A stretch of 10,344 nucleotides of DNA from Chloroflexota bacterium (GCA_022707725.1 JAKJAB010000063.1:1-10344); one strand, 5' to 3'. Shown: positions 1 to 6,141, numbered from the stretch's first letter. Notes: generated by a model not told the origin, from the sequence alone. Numbers and translations: made by a program.

Positions 1-69
1 GCAATGACAGTAGGAAGCGCAAAAATTGCCGTCTTGGGTTCAGCTAAGTGCGTCCCACCTCAAGGCTGA

Positions 70-210
70 ATAGTTACCGAAAAATTAGCTCAGACAGAGA
101 TTCGAATGGGTGAGGCTTATGGCATTGCCGACATCAATGCAGGATATGGCGTCCTCCTCTACCTTGAGCAAGAAGACTGCGGTAAGGCACTGGCTGTTTT
201 GAAGGTGTGA
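70..210 (+). pseudogene. Possible TPR-repeat gene remnant
   Basis: A 46-codon stretch is open between a TGA at 67-69 and a TGA at 208-210; an internal ATG lies at 106. The translation includes the piece GYGVLLYLEQEDCGKALAVL, which fits the spacing of small, aromatic and alanine residues in one tetratricopeptide repeat of the kind found at the C-terminus of large AfsR/MalT-like or adenylate-cyclase-like regulators. The frame upstream of the stop at 67 does not look like TPR sequence, so this is either a decayed 3' end of a larger gene or chance resemblance. No ribosome binding site was seen before the ATG. It converges with the response regulator gene, 12 bases away. The rest of 1-222 shows nothing I can name. 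Confidence 0.25.
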
Positions 211-222
211 GGGTTTTAGCTT

Positions 223-900
223 TCAGGCCGGGCGTGGAGGGTTGCCGGCGTCGCTCAAGTCCACCAGCCCGTAACGCAGCGCCAACACAGCCGCCTGCGT
301 GCGATCGGTGACATCGAGCTTGGCGAGGATGGCGCTGACGTAATTGCGCACCGTCCCTTCGGAGAGAAAGAGCCGCTTGGCGATGTCGGCGTTGCTCAGG
401 CCGCGAGCCAACAGGCGCAGCACGTCCAGCTCGCGCTCGCTGAGCGACCGGACGATGGCGGTATCCGGCGCAGCCGGGCTGGTCTGCGCAACGTGGTCGA
501 AGAGCTTGCCCGCCACCCCCGGATCGACGTGCGTCGCCCCGGCAAAAGTGCCCTTGATCGCGGCGACGAGGTCCTGGCGCGGCGTGTCCTTGAGCAGATA
601 ACCATCCGCGCCGCTGCGGATGGCGTCGAAGACCCACTCATCGGCGTCGTACGTGGTGAGAACGAGCACACGCACACCCGGATAGTGATCTTTGATTTGC
701 CGCGTCGCCTGGATACCGTTGACGCCGGGCATCTTCAAATCCATCAAGACCACGTCGGGCCGCGTCGCCGGCACGAGATCGACGGCTTCCGCGCCATCGT
801 GCGCGATGCCCACCACCTCGATATCAGGCGACGTACCCAGGATGACGCGCAACCCTTCGGTGACAACGTCCTGGTCATCGCAGATAAGCACACGAATCAT
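223..900 (-). CDS. NarL/FixJ-family response regulator
   Basis: This 225-residue protein is a cytosolic DNA-binding response regulator. The receiver domain covers about residues 2-118 and has the acidic pair D8/D9, phospho-acceptor D54 (in VLMDLKMP), switch T82 and K104 (YLLKD). A LuxR/GerE helix-turn-helix covers about 152-213, with the typical LSERELDVLRLLARGLSN start and the recognition-helix stretch LSEGTVRNYVSAILAKL. Length and order match the family. The ATG at 900 is supported by a strong GGAGG four bases upstream on the minus strand. It follows the sensor kinase gene with a 32-base gap, so the two are almost certainly co-transcribed and the kinase is its expected partner. Its likely targets are in the divergent control region 2271-2448, which drives the kinase on one side and the exporter on the other; this is inference. 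No clear terminator is visible after the stop. All key residues are present. Confidence 0.96.
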   Translation of the reverse strand: MIRVLICDDQDVVTEGLRVILGTSPDIEVVGIAHDGAEAVDLVPATRPDVVLMDLKMPGVNGIQATRQIKDHYPGVRVLVLTTYDADEWVFDAIRSGADGYLLKDTPRQDLVAAIKGTFAGATHVDPGVAGKLFDHVAQTSPAAPDTAIVRSLSERELDVLRLLARGLSNADIAKRLFLSEGTVRNYVSAILAKLDVTDRTQAAVLALRYGLVDLSDAGNPPRPA

Positions 901-914
901 GAAACCTCCAAAAG

Positions 915-988
915 GCTGTCAGCAGTCAGCTTTCAGCTATCAGCTTGTGATTTCTCTGGCTGATCGCTGACGACTGAAGGCTGAGAGC
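915..988. repeat. Inverted repeat made of TCAGC words
   Basis: Two 30-base arms, 915-944 and 959-988, are inverted relative to each other and match at about 23 of 30 positions, with a 14-base loop between them. Each arm is itself a run of degenerate 7-8-base direct repeats around the word TCAGC (CTGTCAGC, AGTCAGC, TTTCAGC, TATCAGC in the left arm). The element covers the kinase stop codon (933-935) and ends a few bases before the GGAGG of the response regulator. In the mRNA of the kinase-regulator operon it would fold as a long imperfect hairpin between the two cistrons. Similar word repeats are, as I recall, frequent between genes in Chloroflexota; that is memory, not a search result. Confidence 0.75.
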
Positions 989-2270
989 TAATCGCTATCG
1001 TCAGCGAGACGGTAGTACCTTTGCCAATATCGCTTTCGACAGTGAGCGTGCCGCCCACCATATCGGCGCGCTCCTGCATACCGCGCAGACCGAGGCGCTG
1101 TTCCAGATCGGTCGCGGCGAGATCGAAACCTTGCCCGTCATCCGAGACGGTGAGCGTGACGGCCTCAGCAGTACACTCCAGGCACACCGTCGCGTGCTGC
1201 GCGGCGGCGTGGCGGCTGACGTTCACCAGAGCCTCTTGCGCCACCCGGTAAAGGCATTGTTCTTCCTCCGGGGAAAGGGCATCGAGGTGCTCCGTAACCG
1301 CAACCTCAACCTCGACCGCGATGCCATTGCGGTCTGCTGCTGATTCCGCCAACGCTCGCAGCGCCAGAGCGATGCCCAAATCCTCCAACGGCGACGCCCG
1401 CAAATCCTGCAGGGCGCGGCGGGTTTCGGTGAGGCCAGTGCGCGTCGCGTTGAGGGATTGTCCGAGCAAATGCCGCGCCTCTGCCTCGTTGGCATCCCAG
1501 AGGGCATCGACAGCGCCCAGTTGCACTGCCAGCGCGCTCAAGGTGTGCGCCAGCGTGTCGTGCAGCTCGCGCGCCAGACGGTTGCGTTCGCGGCTGGTCG
1601 CCAACTGCTCCAACGTCGTCGCGTAGTGGGTGAGCTTAGCGTTGGCCTGAAGCAACGCAGTTCGCTGCTCGCGCTGCGTGCGCATCAACCGCGTGACCAT
1701 AAATCCCACGGTAATAAAGATAGCCATCCGGTTGATCAAAACGCCCATCACCCCTATAAACGCCAAAGCATACGGGCTATCGGACGACGCCAGACTGCGA
1801 ATACTTTCAACGGGAATGAGCCAGCGGGTCAAGATGACATCCACCACCGTTGTACCGACGCTGAACAATACGACTTTGGTGAAATTGTACTGCCACGCGA
1901 CGATGAAAAGTGGAATCAACAGCGCGGGTAACAGTTGCCAGGCGCGCAGGACATCGTGCAAACCGACAGGATCGGCCTGCTGGCGTACCAGGTACTGGAC
2001 GAGGATTGGTCCCGCTGAAGCCAGGAAAATGCCGACCGGCAGATAAGCCCGGCCCAACCACTTCTGCAACCTCGGCCAGGAGAGATAGATCAAGAGCAAG
2101 GCCACATCAATGATATTGTAAACCGTTGTGGCGTGGTCAAACTGCCGGTCGCCGAAAGGTCCGCCCCCAAATCTTTCCAGGCTTGCCAGTGCCGTCAATC
2201 CCAAACGGATAGCCGTGAGCAGCCGAAAAACCGGCAGCAGACCGGGTTCGATGTGTGCTTTGCGTTCCAT
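933..2270 (-). CDS. Membrane sensor histidine kinase, HisKA_3 class
   Basis: A 445-residue inner-membrane sensor kinase. Six hydrophobic segments are visible at about residues 12-30, 50-65, 75-95, 111-127, 131-150 and 167-192, with little extracytoplasmic loop, as in DesK/LiaS-like intramembrane-sensing kinases. A charged linker (193-230) leads to the HisKA_3 dimerisation domain with phospho-acceptor H237 in ARELHDTLAH. The HATPase domain follows: N-box around N350 (AQEALVNVSRHA), G1 DDGQGFD (377-383) and G2 GLRGMQERADMVGG (394-407). All catalytic motifs look intact. The last ~18 residues (rich in S, Q, P, D) are encoded by an inverted word repeat (915-988) and are probably not part of the conserved fold. 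The ATG at 2270 has no Shine-Dalgarno, but an extended -10 box ends six bases before it, suggesting a leaderless transcript. It lies first in an operon with the response regulator and is divergent from the exporter operon it probably helps control. Confidence 0.95.
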   Translation of the reverse strand: MERKAHIEPGLLPVFRLLTAIRLGLTALASLERFGGGPFGDRQFDHATTVYNIIDVALLLIYLSWPRLQKWLGRAYLPVGIFLASAGPILVQYLVRQQADPVGLHDVLRAWQLLPALLIPLFIVAWQYNFTKVVLFSVGTTVVDVILTRWLIPVESIRSLASSDSPYALAFIGVMGVLINRMAIFITVGFMVTRLMRTQREQRTALLQANAKLTHYATTLEQLATSRERNRLARELHDTLAHTLSALAVQLGAVDALWDANEAEARHLLGQSLNATRTGLTETRRALQDLRASPLEDLGIALALRALAESAADRNGIAVEVEVAVTEHLDALSPEEEQCLYRVAQEALVNVSRHAAAQHATVCLECTAEAVTLTVSDDGQGFDLAATDLEQRLGLRGMQERADMVGGTLTVESDIGKGTTVSLTIAISSQPSVVSDQPEKSQADS

Positions 2271-2276
2271 AGCATC

Positions 2277-2282
2277 ATCATA
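2277..2282 (-). promoter_or_regulatory. Extended -10 promoter of the kinase operon
   Basis: Reading the minus strand, TGC precedes TATGAT (5 of 6 matches to TATAAT), giving a TGn extended -10 element. Six bases separate it from the ATG at 2270, so transcription would begin at or next to the start codon. No good -35 hexamer is visible at 16-18 bases; an extended -10 can compensate for that. The strong dyad at 2283-2310 occupies the spacer and -35 region. Confidence 0.5.
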
Positions 2283-2310
2283 GCACAGATTGCCGCGCGC
2301 AACACTGTGC
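2283..2310. promoter_or_regulatory. Dyad overlapping the kinase promoter (candidate operator)
   Basis: Outer arms GCACAG (2283-2288) and CTGTGC (2305-2310) are perfect inverted repeats. Inside them TTGC (2290-2293) and GCAA (2299-2302) form a second inverted pair around CGCGC, so ten bases on each side are symmetric with one extra base on the right. The site begins at the base next to the -10 box and covers the spacer and -35 region of the kinase promoter, where a bound regulator would repress. Which protein binds is unknown; the neighbouring response regulator is the obvious candidate. Confidence 0.5.
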
Positions 2311-2334
2311 CGGGGTCACAAATGCGTATGACAC

Positions 2335-2346
2335 CGATCATGATCG
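2335..2346. promoter_or_regulatory. 12-base perfect palindrome in divergent region
   Basis: CGATCATGATCG reads the same on both strands. It lies near the centre of the 178-base space between the divergent kinase and exporter operons, about 80 bases upstream of the predicted exporter transcription start, a position suited to an activator. NarL-type regulators bind inverted half-sites, so this is a candidate target of the adjacent response regulator. The symmetry does not extend beyond 12 bases, and a 12-base palindrome can occur by chance. Confidence 0.4.
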
Positions 2347-2386
2347 AACGTGAACGCAATCATAGCCATTCGTCATCGCGGGCACT

Positions 2387-2414
2387 AGGACACGCAGGAT
2401 GCCTCGAGTATAGT
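2387..2414 (+). promoter_or_regulatory. Predicted promoter of the exporter operon
   Basis: TATAGT at 2409-2414 matches the -10 consensus at five of six positions. AGGACA at 2387-2392 matches the -35 consensus at four of six, with a 16-base spacer. Transcription would start near 2421, leaving a leader of about 28 bases that contains the AAGGAG of the adaptor gene. The weak -35 is compatible with activation from upstream. Confidence 0.5.
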
Positions 2415-2448
2415 GAGAACATACAGTCCTGACACAAGGAGCGAACGG

Positions 2449-3909
2449 ATGAAAAAGAAATGGTGGATAATCGTATTGGTGCTTGCGCTCGCGGGCGCAG
2501 GCTACGGAGGCTACAGCCTCTACGGACGTCTTACGGCACAAAAGAACGTCGCCGTTGCAGCCGAAGTGAAGGAGGAGACCGCCGTCGTGAAGCGCGGTGC
2601 ATTGCGCATGACGGTGGAAGGAAGCGGCAACCTCGCGCCGAACCAGGAGTTGGCCGTCGCTTTCACCAGTGGCGGGAAAGTGACAGAGGTGCTGGTCGAA
2701 GTTGGGGACGTGGTCAAAGCCGGGGACGTTTTAGCGCGGCTGGATGACGTCGATACCCGGCAAGCGGTCGCCGACGCCGAGTTGCAGGTGCGGCAAGCGG
2801 AGATCAACCTGGCGTTGGCCCAGGTCGAAGCCGAGGCCGGACTGGCGCAGGCCAACCTCGCGGTCGCGCAGGCTGCTTATACGCAAACGCTCGACAGCAA
2901 CGCACACACCGGCGATCAGTTGACGTCTGCCCGGATCAACCTCAAGCAGGCGCAAGAAGCGTTGGCCGACGCCCAGGCTAACTACGAGAATGCCTGGTCT
3001 CCAGACCGCGATTGGGAACTCCAAATCGAGCCTTACAAGACAAAGTTGGAGAACGAACGCGACAGCACAACCCGCAATCTCGAAAAGGCGAAAGACAGCC
3101 TGACAGTTGCGCGCGCGAACTACAATCTCGCCGTCATCGGCATCGACAAAACTGCGCCCCAGAACGCCGAAATCAAGATACTCAACGCGCAAATCACACT
3201 CGACAAACAGCCGATTCAGCTCGAACAGTCCCAGCTTTCGTTGGAGCAGGCGCAGTTCAAGCTGGCGACCGCCCAGCGCAACCTCGAAGAAACCGTGCTG
3301 GTCGCTCCGGCGGGTGGCGTCGTCACCGCGTTGAATATCCAGGCTGGAGAGCGGGCTGCCGGAAATCAGGACGCCGTGGTGTTGAGCGATCTGACCACTC
3401 TGGTCGTTGACATCGGACTGGACGAGAGCGACGTGGCGCACGTCACCCTAGGGCAGGCGGCGCTGGTGACGCTGGATGCCTTCGCCGACGCGGAACTCAC
3501 CGGCAACATCACCGCCATCGCGCCGAAAGCCAACACCCAGGCGGGCGTCGTGCTCTATCCCGTCACCATCACGCTCGATCCGACAGAGATTCCCATCCGC
3601 GCCGGCATGACGGCGGACGTGGAGATCGTCACCGAAAGCGCAGCGGACGTGCTCATCGTACCGCTGAGAGCGATCCGCAGCGAGGACGGGCAGATTTTCG
3701 TCATACGCAAGCTCCGCGCGGGCGAGGCTGACCCCACAGGCTCCATTTCCGTTCCGGTGGAACTGGGCCTCGTGATCGACGCCTACGTAGAAATCCGCAG
3801 CGGGCTGCAAGAAGGCGATGTGGTCAGCATCCCTGTGACCCAGACACCGGAAGCCACCAAGAAAGCCGGTTTCTCTGGATTTGGCATGTTCGGCGGCGGG
3901 AGGCCCTGA
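2449..3909 (+). CDS. HlyD/MacA-type membrane fusion (adaptor) protein
   Basis: A 486-residue adaptor subunit of a MacAB/YknXYZ-type ABC exporter, anchored in the membrane and acting outside it. Residues 5-25 form a signal anchor after a basic MKKK start. The biotinyl/lipoyl-like half motifs lie near 70-100 (TSGGKVTEVLVEVGDVVKAG) and 283-300 (LVAPAGGVVTALNIQAGE), separated by a long alpha-helical hairpin (about 102-282) rich in Q, A, E and L. Beta-barrel and membrane-proximal domains follow (about 305-465). The tail is glycine-rich (GFSGFGMFGGGRP). The ATG at 2449 is chosen over an in-frame GTG at 2413 because AAGGAG (2436-2441) sits seven bases upstream and the signal anchor then starts properly; the GTG also overlaps the -10 box. 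It is the first gene of the exporter operon; the ATPase starts one base after its stop. No TolC-like gene is present, which fits a monoderm or an unlinked channel. Substrate unknown. Confidence 0.93.
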   Translation: MKKKWWIIVLVLALAGAGYGGYSLYGRLTAQKNVAVAAEVKEETAVVKRGALRMTVEGSGNLAPNQELAVAFTSGGKVTEVLVEVGDVVKAGDVLARLDDVDTRQAVADAELQVRQAEINLALAQVEAEAGLAQANLAVAQAAYTQTLDSNAHTGDQLTSARINLKQAQEALADAQANYENAWSPDRDWELQIEPYKTKLENERDSTTRNLEKAKDSLTVARANYNLAVIGIDKTAPQNAEIKILNAQITLDKQPIQLEQSQLSLEQAQFKLATAQRNLEETVLVAPAGGVVTALNIQAGERAAGNQDAVVLSDLTTLVVDIGLDESDVAHVTLGQAALVTLDAFADAELTGNITAIAPKANTQAGVVLYPVTITLDPTEIPIRAGMTADVEIVTESAADVLIVPLRAIRSEDGQIFVIRKLRAGEADPTGSISVPVELGLVIDAYVEIRSGLQEGDVVSIPVTQTPEATKKAGFSGFGMFGGGRP

Positions 3910-3910
3910 C

Positions 3911-4594
3911 ATGAGCCTGATCGCCATTGAGAACTTGACCAAGGTTTACCAGATGGGCGAGGTGCAGGTGCATGCGTTGCGCGGCGTTTCCCTCGCCATC
4001 GAACAGGGCGAATGGGTCGCCATTATGGGGCCATCCGGTTCCGGCAAGTCCACGCTGATGCACGTGATCAGTTGCCTGGACACACCGACCTCTGGCGCGT
4101 ACCACCTGGACGGCGTCGATGTAAGCGTACTGAAAGAAAATCAACTTGCCACCATCCGCAGCCAAAAAATCGGCTTTGTCTTCCAGACGTTCAACCTGCT
4201 GGCGCGTACCAGCGCGTTCAAACAGGTGATGCTGCCGATGCAATACAGCCGCAACGGTCAGCGAGTTTCACCTGTCGAGCGGAAACGGCGCGCTCGTAAG
4301 GCTCTAGAGATGGTCGGGCTGGATGACCGGCTGAACCACAACCCCTCCGAACTCTCCGGCGGACAGCAACAGCGCGTCGCCATCGCCCGCGCGTTGATCA
4401 ACGATCCGCCCATCCTCATGGCCGACGAGCCGACCGGCAACCTGGACTCCCAATCGGGCCGCGAGGTGCTAGACATCTTCCACCACCTGCACGAAGAACG
4501 CGGCATCACAATGGTCATGGTTACGCACGATGAGGCCATCGGGGCAGAAGCACAACGGGTGATACGGTTGTTTGATGGGATGATTAGCAAATGA
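3911..4594 (+). CDS. MacB/LolD-type ABC transporter ATP-binding protein
   Basis: A 227-residue cytosolic ATPase that powers the adaptor/permease complex. Motifs in order: Walker A GPSGSGKST (40-48), Q-loop Q92 (GFVFQTFNLL), signature LSGGQQQR (148-155), Walker B ILMADEP (168-174), D-loop GNLDS (176-180) and switch H206 (MVTHD). The GFVFQTFNLL and ADEPTGNLDS patterns are characteristic of the MacB/LolD/FtsE branch, whose partners are FtsX-fold permeases, as found here. The ATG at 3911 fits the family N-terminus (MSLIAIENLTKVY) and has GGGAGG (3898-3903) seven bases upstream, inside the last codons of the adaptor gene; the single-base gap implies tight translational coupling. An earlier in-frame TTG at 3881 lies within the adaptor gene and is unlikely. 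The stop TGA overlaps an ATG that opens a 28-codon repeat-derived frame. Every catalytic motif is intact. The exported molecule cannot be read from the sequence. Confidence 0.96.
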   Translation: MSLIAIENLTKVYQMGEVQVHALRGVSLAIEQGEWVAIMGPSGSGKSTLMHVISCLDTPTSGAYHLDGVDVSVLKENQLATIRSQKIGFVFQTFNLLARTSAFKQVMLPMQYSRNGQRVSPVERKRRARKALEMVGLDDRLNHNPSELSGGQQQRVAIARALINDPPILMADEPTGNLDSQSGREVLDIFHHLHEERGITMVMVTHDEAIGAEAQRVIRLFDGMISK

Positions 4595-4650
4595 AAGAAT
4601 GGAGAATGAGCGAAGAAAGAATGAGCGAATGGAGAATGAGCGAATGGAGA
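4591..4650 (+). repeat. 15-base tandem repeat, four copies
   Basis: Four consecutive 15-base units run from 4591: ATGAAAGAATGGAGA, ATGAGCGAAGAAAGA, then ATGAGCGAATGGAGA twice. The first unit overlaps the stop codon of the ATPase gene (ATGA). Read in frame from 4591 the units encode MKEWR, MSEER, MSEWR, MSEWR, and the frame stays open for 28 codons to a TGA at 4675-4677. There is no sign of selection as a protein, so I annotate it as a repeat rather than a gene. It supplies the left arm of the inverted repeat at 4617-4706. Confidence 0.8.
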
Positions 4651-4706
4651 ATGGAGCATCTGTCGGCAATTTGCTGATTCGCTGATTCGCCCATTCACTG
4701 ATTCGT
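4617..4706. repeat. Inverted repeat made of GAAT/AGC words
   Basis: The left arm (about 4617-4645) and right arm (about 4676-4706) are inverted copies matching at roughly 24 of 30 positions with one gap, separated by about 30 bases. The left arm is a run of GAATGAGC/GAATGGA words and the right arm a run of GCTGATTC words. The element fills most of the 126-base gap between the ATPase and permease genes and ends two bases before the AAAGGAG that starts the permease. Its build and placement match those of the element at 915-988, although the repeated word is different. Confidence 0.7.
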
Positions 4707-4720
4707 TCAAAGGAGCACTT

Positions 4721-5995
4721 ATGTTTACACAAATAGCAGACATACTAGAAAACATTCGCGTGGCGCTCGACGGGCTGCTGGCGAACAAGCTGCGCTCGGC
4801 GCTCACGATGTTGGGCGTCATCATCGGCGTGGGCGCCGTCATCGCGCTGATGTCCATCGGCGAAGGCGCACAAGCGGAAATCACCAATCAAATCAGCAGC
4901 ATCGGCACCAACCTGCTCGTCGTCATGCCGACCACTACAGGGCGTGTGGGCGGCGGAGGCGCCGCATCCGGCGGCCTGACGATGGACGATGTCGAGGCGC
5001 TGCTGGCGTCATCCGCCGTACCGGACGCGGCGTTGATCGTGCCGCAATACAGCGTCAGCGGGCAAATCATCTATGGCGACACGAACTTCAGCACGTCGGG
5101 CGTGGGGACGACGCCCGATTACCTGGCGCTGAACAACCTGACGCTGGCAGAAGGTGATTTCATCTCCGCCCGCGACATCGAGAGACGCGCCAAAGTCACC
5201 GTGTTGGGCGCGCAGGTGGCGCAAGACCTGTTTGGCGATTTCAATCCGGTGGGACAGAAGATTAAAATCGCCAACGCTGCCGGAACACAAAAGACCTCAC
5301 TGACCGTGATCGGTGTCCTGGAGGAAAAAGGCGGGTCGATGCTGTCCGACGCGGACAACTCAGTCTACGTGCCCATCTCCACCGCCCAGACGAAGCTCGC
5401 CAACGCCCGCAACGCCCTGGGCAAACTCACCGTGAGCCGCATCGATGTGATGGCGGCTTCGGAAAGCCAGGTGGATGCGGCCTACGATCAAATAGAGGAC
5501 ATTCTCAACGAACGTCACGACATCGGGGCACTCGATGACGCCGACTTCAGTATCATCAACCAGGCCGACATGCTCGAAATGGCAACCAGTATCACCGACA
5601 CACTGACCGTGTTCCTGGGCGCGGTGGCAGGCATTTCGCTGCTCGTGGGCGGGATCGGGATTATGAACATCATGCTCGTCTCCGTCACCGAGCGCACCCG
5701 CGAGATCGGGCTGCGCAAGGCAGTGGGGGCGCGCAGAAACGACATCCTCTTACAATTTTTGACCGAGGCCGTGATGCTCTCATTGGTCGGCGGGATCATC
5801 GGTATCTTGCTTGGGGCAACCGGCGCGACGATTGTCTCCTACGTGTTGCGCAACGAAGGCTTCCGTGCTATCATCACGCTCAACGCCGTGCTGCTGGCGA
5901 CGCTGTTCTCCGCTGCGGTCGGGTTGTTCTTTGGCATCTACCCTGCGCAGCGCGCCGCGGCCCTCAATCCCATCGATGCTTTGCGTTATGAATAA
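4721..5995 (+). CDS. MacB-type ABC transporter permease (MacB_PCD + FtsX)
   Basis: A 424-residue membrane subunit of the exporter, equivalent to the permease half of MacB or to YknZ. An amphipathic N-terminus (ENIRVALDGLLANKLRSALT) leads into TM1 (about 28-48), then a large extracytoplasmic MacB periplasmic-core domain (about 50-285), then TM2 (about 294-318), TM3 (about 347-375) and TM4 (about 385-407). The FtsX signature follows TM2 (SVTERTREIGLRKAVGARR, 321-339), and the protein ends with the family-typical IYPAQRAAALNPIDALRYE. It is full length. The ATG at 4721 has AAAGGAG (4709-4715) five bases upstream. Unlike the tight adaptor-ATPase junction, the gap to the ATPase is 126 bases and filled by a repeat hairpin, so permease translation depends on its own binding site. 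MacB-like systems use conformational work to export peptides, lipoproteins or macrolides; the substrate here is unknown. Confidence 0.95.
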   Translation: MFTQIADILENIRVALDGLLANKLRSALTMLGVIIGVGAVIALMSIGEGAQAEITNQISSIGTNLLVVMPTTTGRVGGGGAASGGLTMDDVEALLASSAVPDAALIVPQYSVSGQIIYGDTNFSTSGVGTTPDYLALNNLTLAEGDFISARDIERRAKVTVLGAQVAQDLFGDFNPVGQKIKIANAAGTQKTSLTVIGVLEEKGGSMLSDADNSVYVPISTAQTKLANARNALGKLTVSRIDVMAASESQVDAAYDQIEDILNERHDIGALDDADFSIINQADMLEMATSITDTLTVFLGAVAGISLLVGGIGIMNIMLVSVTERTREIGLRKAVGARRNDILLQFLTEAVMLSLVGGIIGILLGATGATIVSYVLRNEGFRAIITLNAVLLATLFSAAVGLFFGIYPAQRAAALNPIDALRYE

Positions 5996-6036
5996 GCATC
6001 GGTTCTGGAGATGAATCCTGGCGCAGCGCGAGACTT

Positions 6037-6064
6037 TTGTAGTCCTGAGAAAGTGCGCTATAAT
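6037..6064 (+). promoter_or_regulatory. Predicted promoter of the GAF/kinase-like gene
   Basis: TATAAT at 6059-6064 is a perfect -10 box; the -35 is weak (TTGTAG at 6037-6042, spacer 16). Transcription would begin near 6071, leaving a leader of about 70 bases. Just downstream of the -10, CTCA (6068-6071) with TGAG (6089-6092) and AACC (6076-6079) with GGTT (6085-6088) form nested inverted pairs at the start site, a possible operator. The region 5996-6058 between the permease stop and this promoter shows no strong terminator. Confidence 0.6.
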
Positions 6065-6141
6065 ATTCTCATACTAACCTGATTGGTTTGAGAACGGCTC
6101 CAGCTGTCCGCGAACCAGACAGGACATTTGGAGAGATACCT

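Noticed and set aside
134..637. Long open frame on the minus strand overlapping the response regulator (167 codons)
   Set aside because: Its translation is Arg/Gly/Ala-rich with no domain pattern and it lies within the receiver/HTH gene in another frame; typical of high-GC shadow frames.
2413..2448. GTG at 2413 as start of the adaptor protein
   Set aside because: It overlaps the predicted -10 box and would put a hydrophilic stretch before the signal anchor; the ATG at 2449 has a well-placed AAGGAG.
2731..3441. 236-codon antisense frame inside the adaptor gene
   Set aside because: The plus-strand frame encodes a clear HlyD-type protein; the antisense product has no recognisable motif and no binding site.
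4591..4650. CRISPR-like array
   Set aside because: The 15-base units are contiguous with no spacers, and there are no cas genes in the window.
6020..6044. Terminator after the permease gene
   Set aside because: Only a short GCGC/GCGC self-complement and a 4-bp GACT/AGTC stem are present, without a proper stem followed by a U-run.
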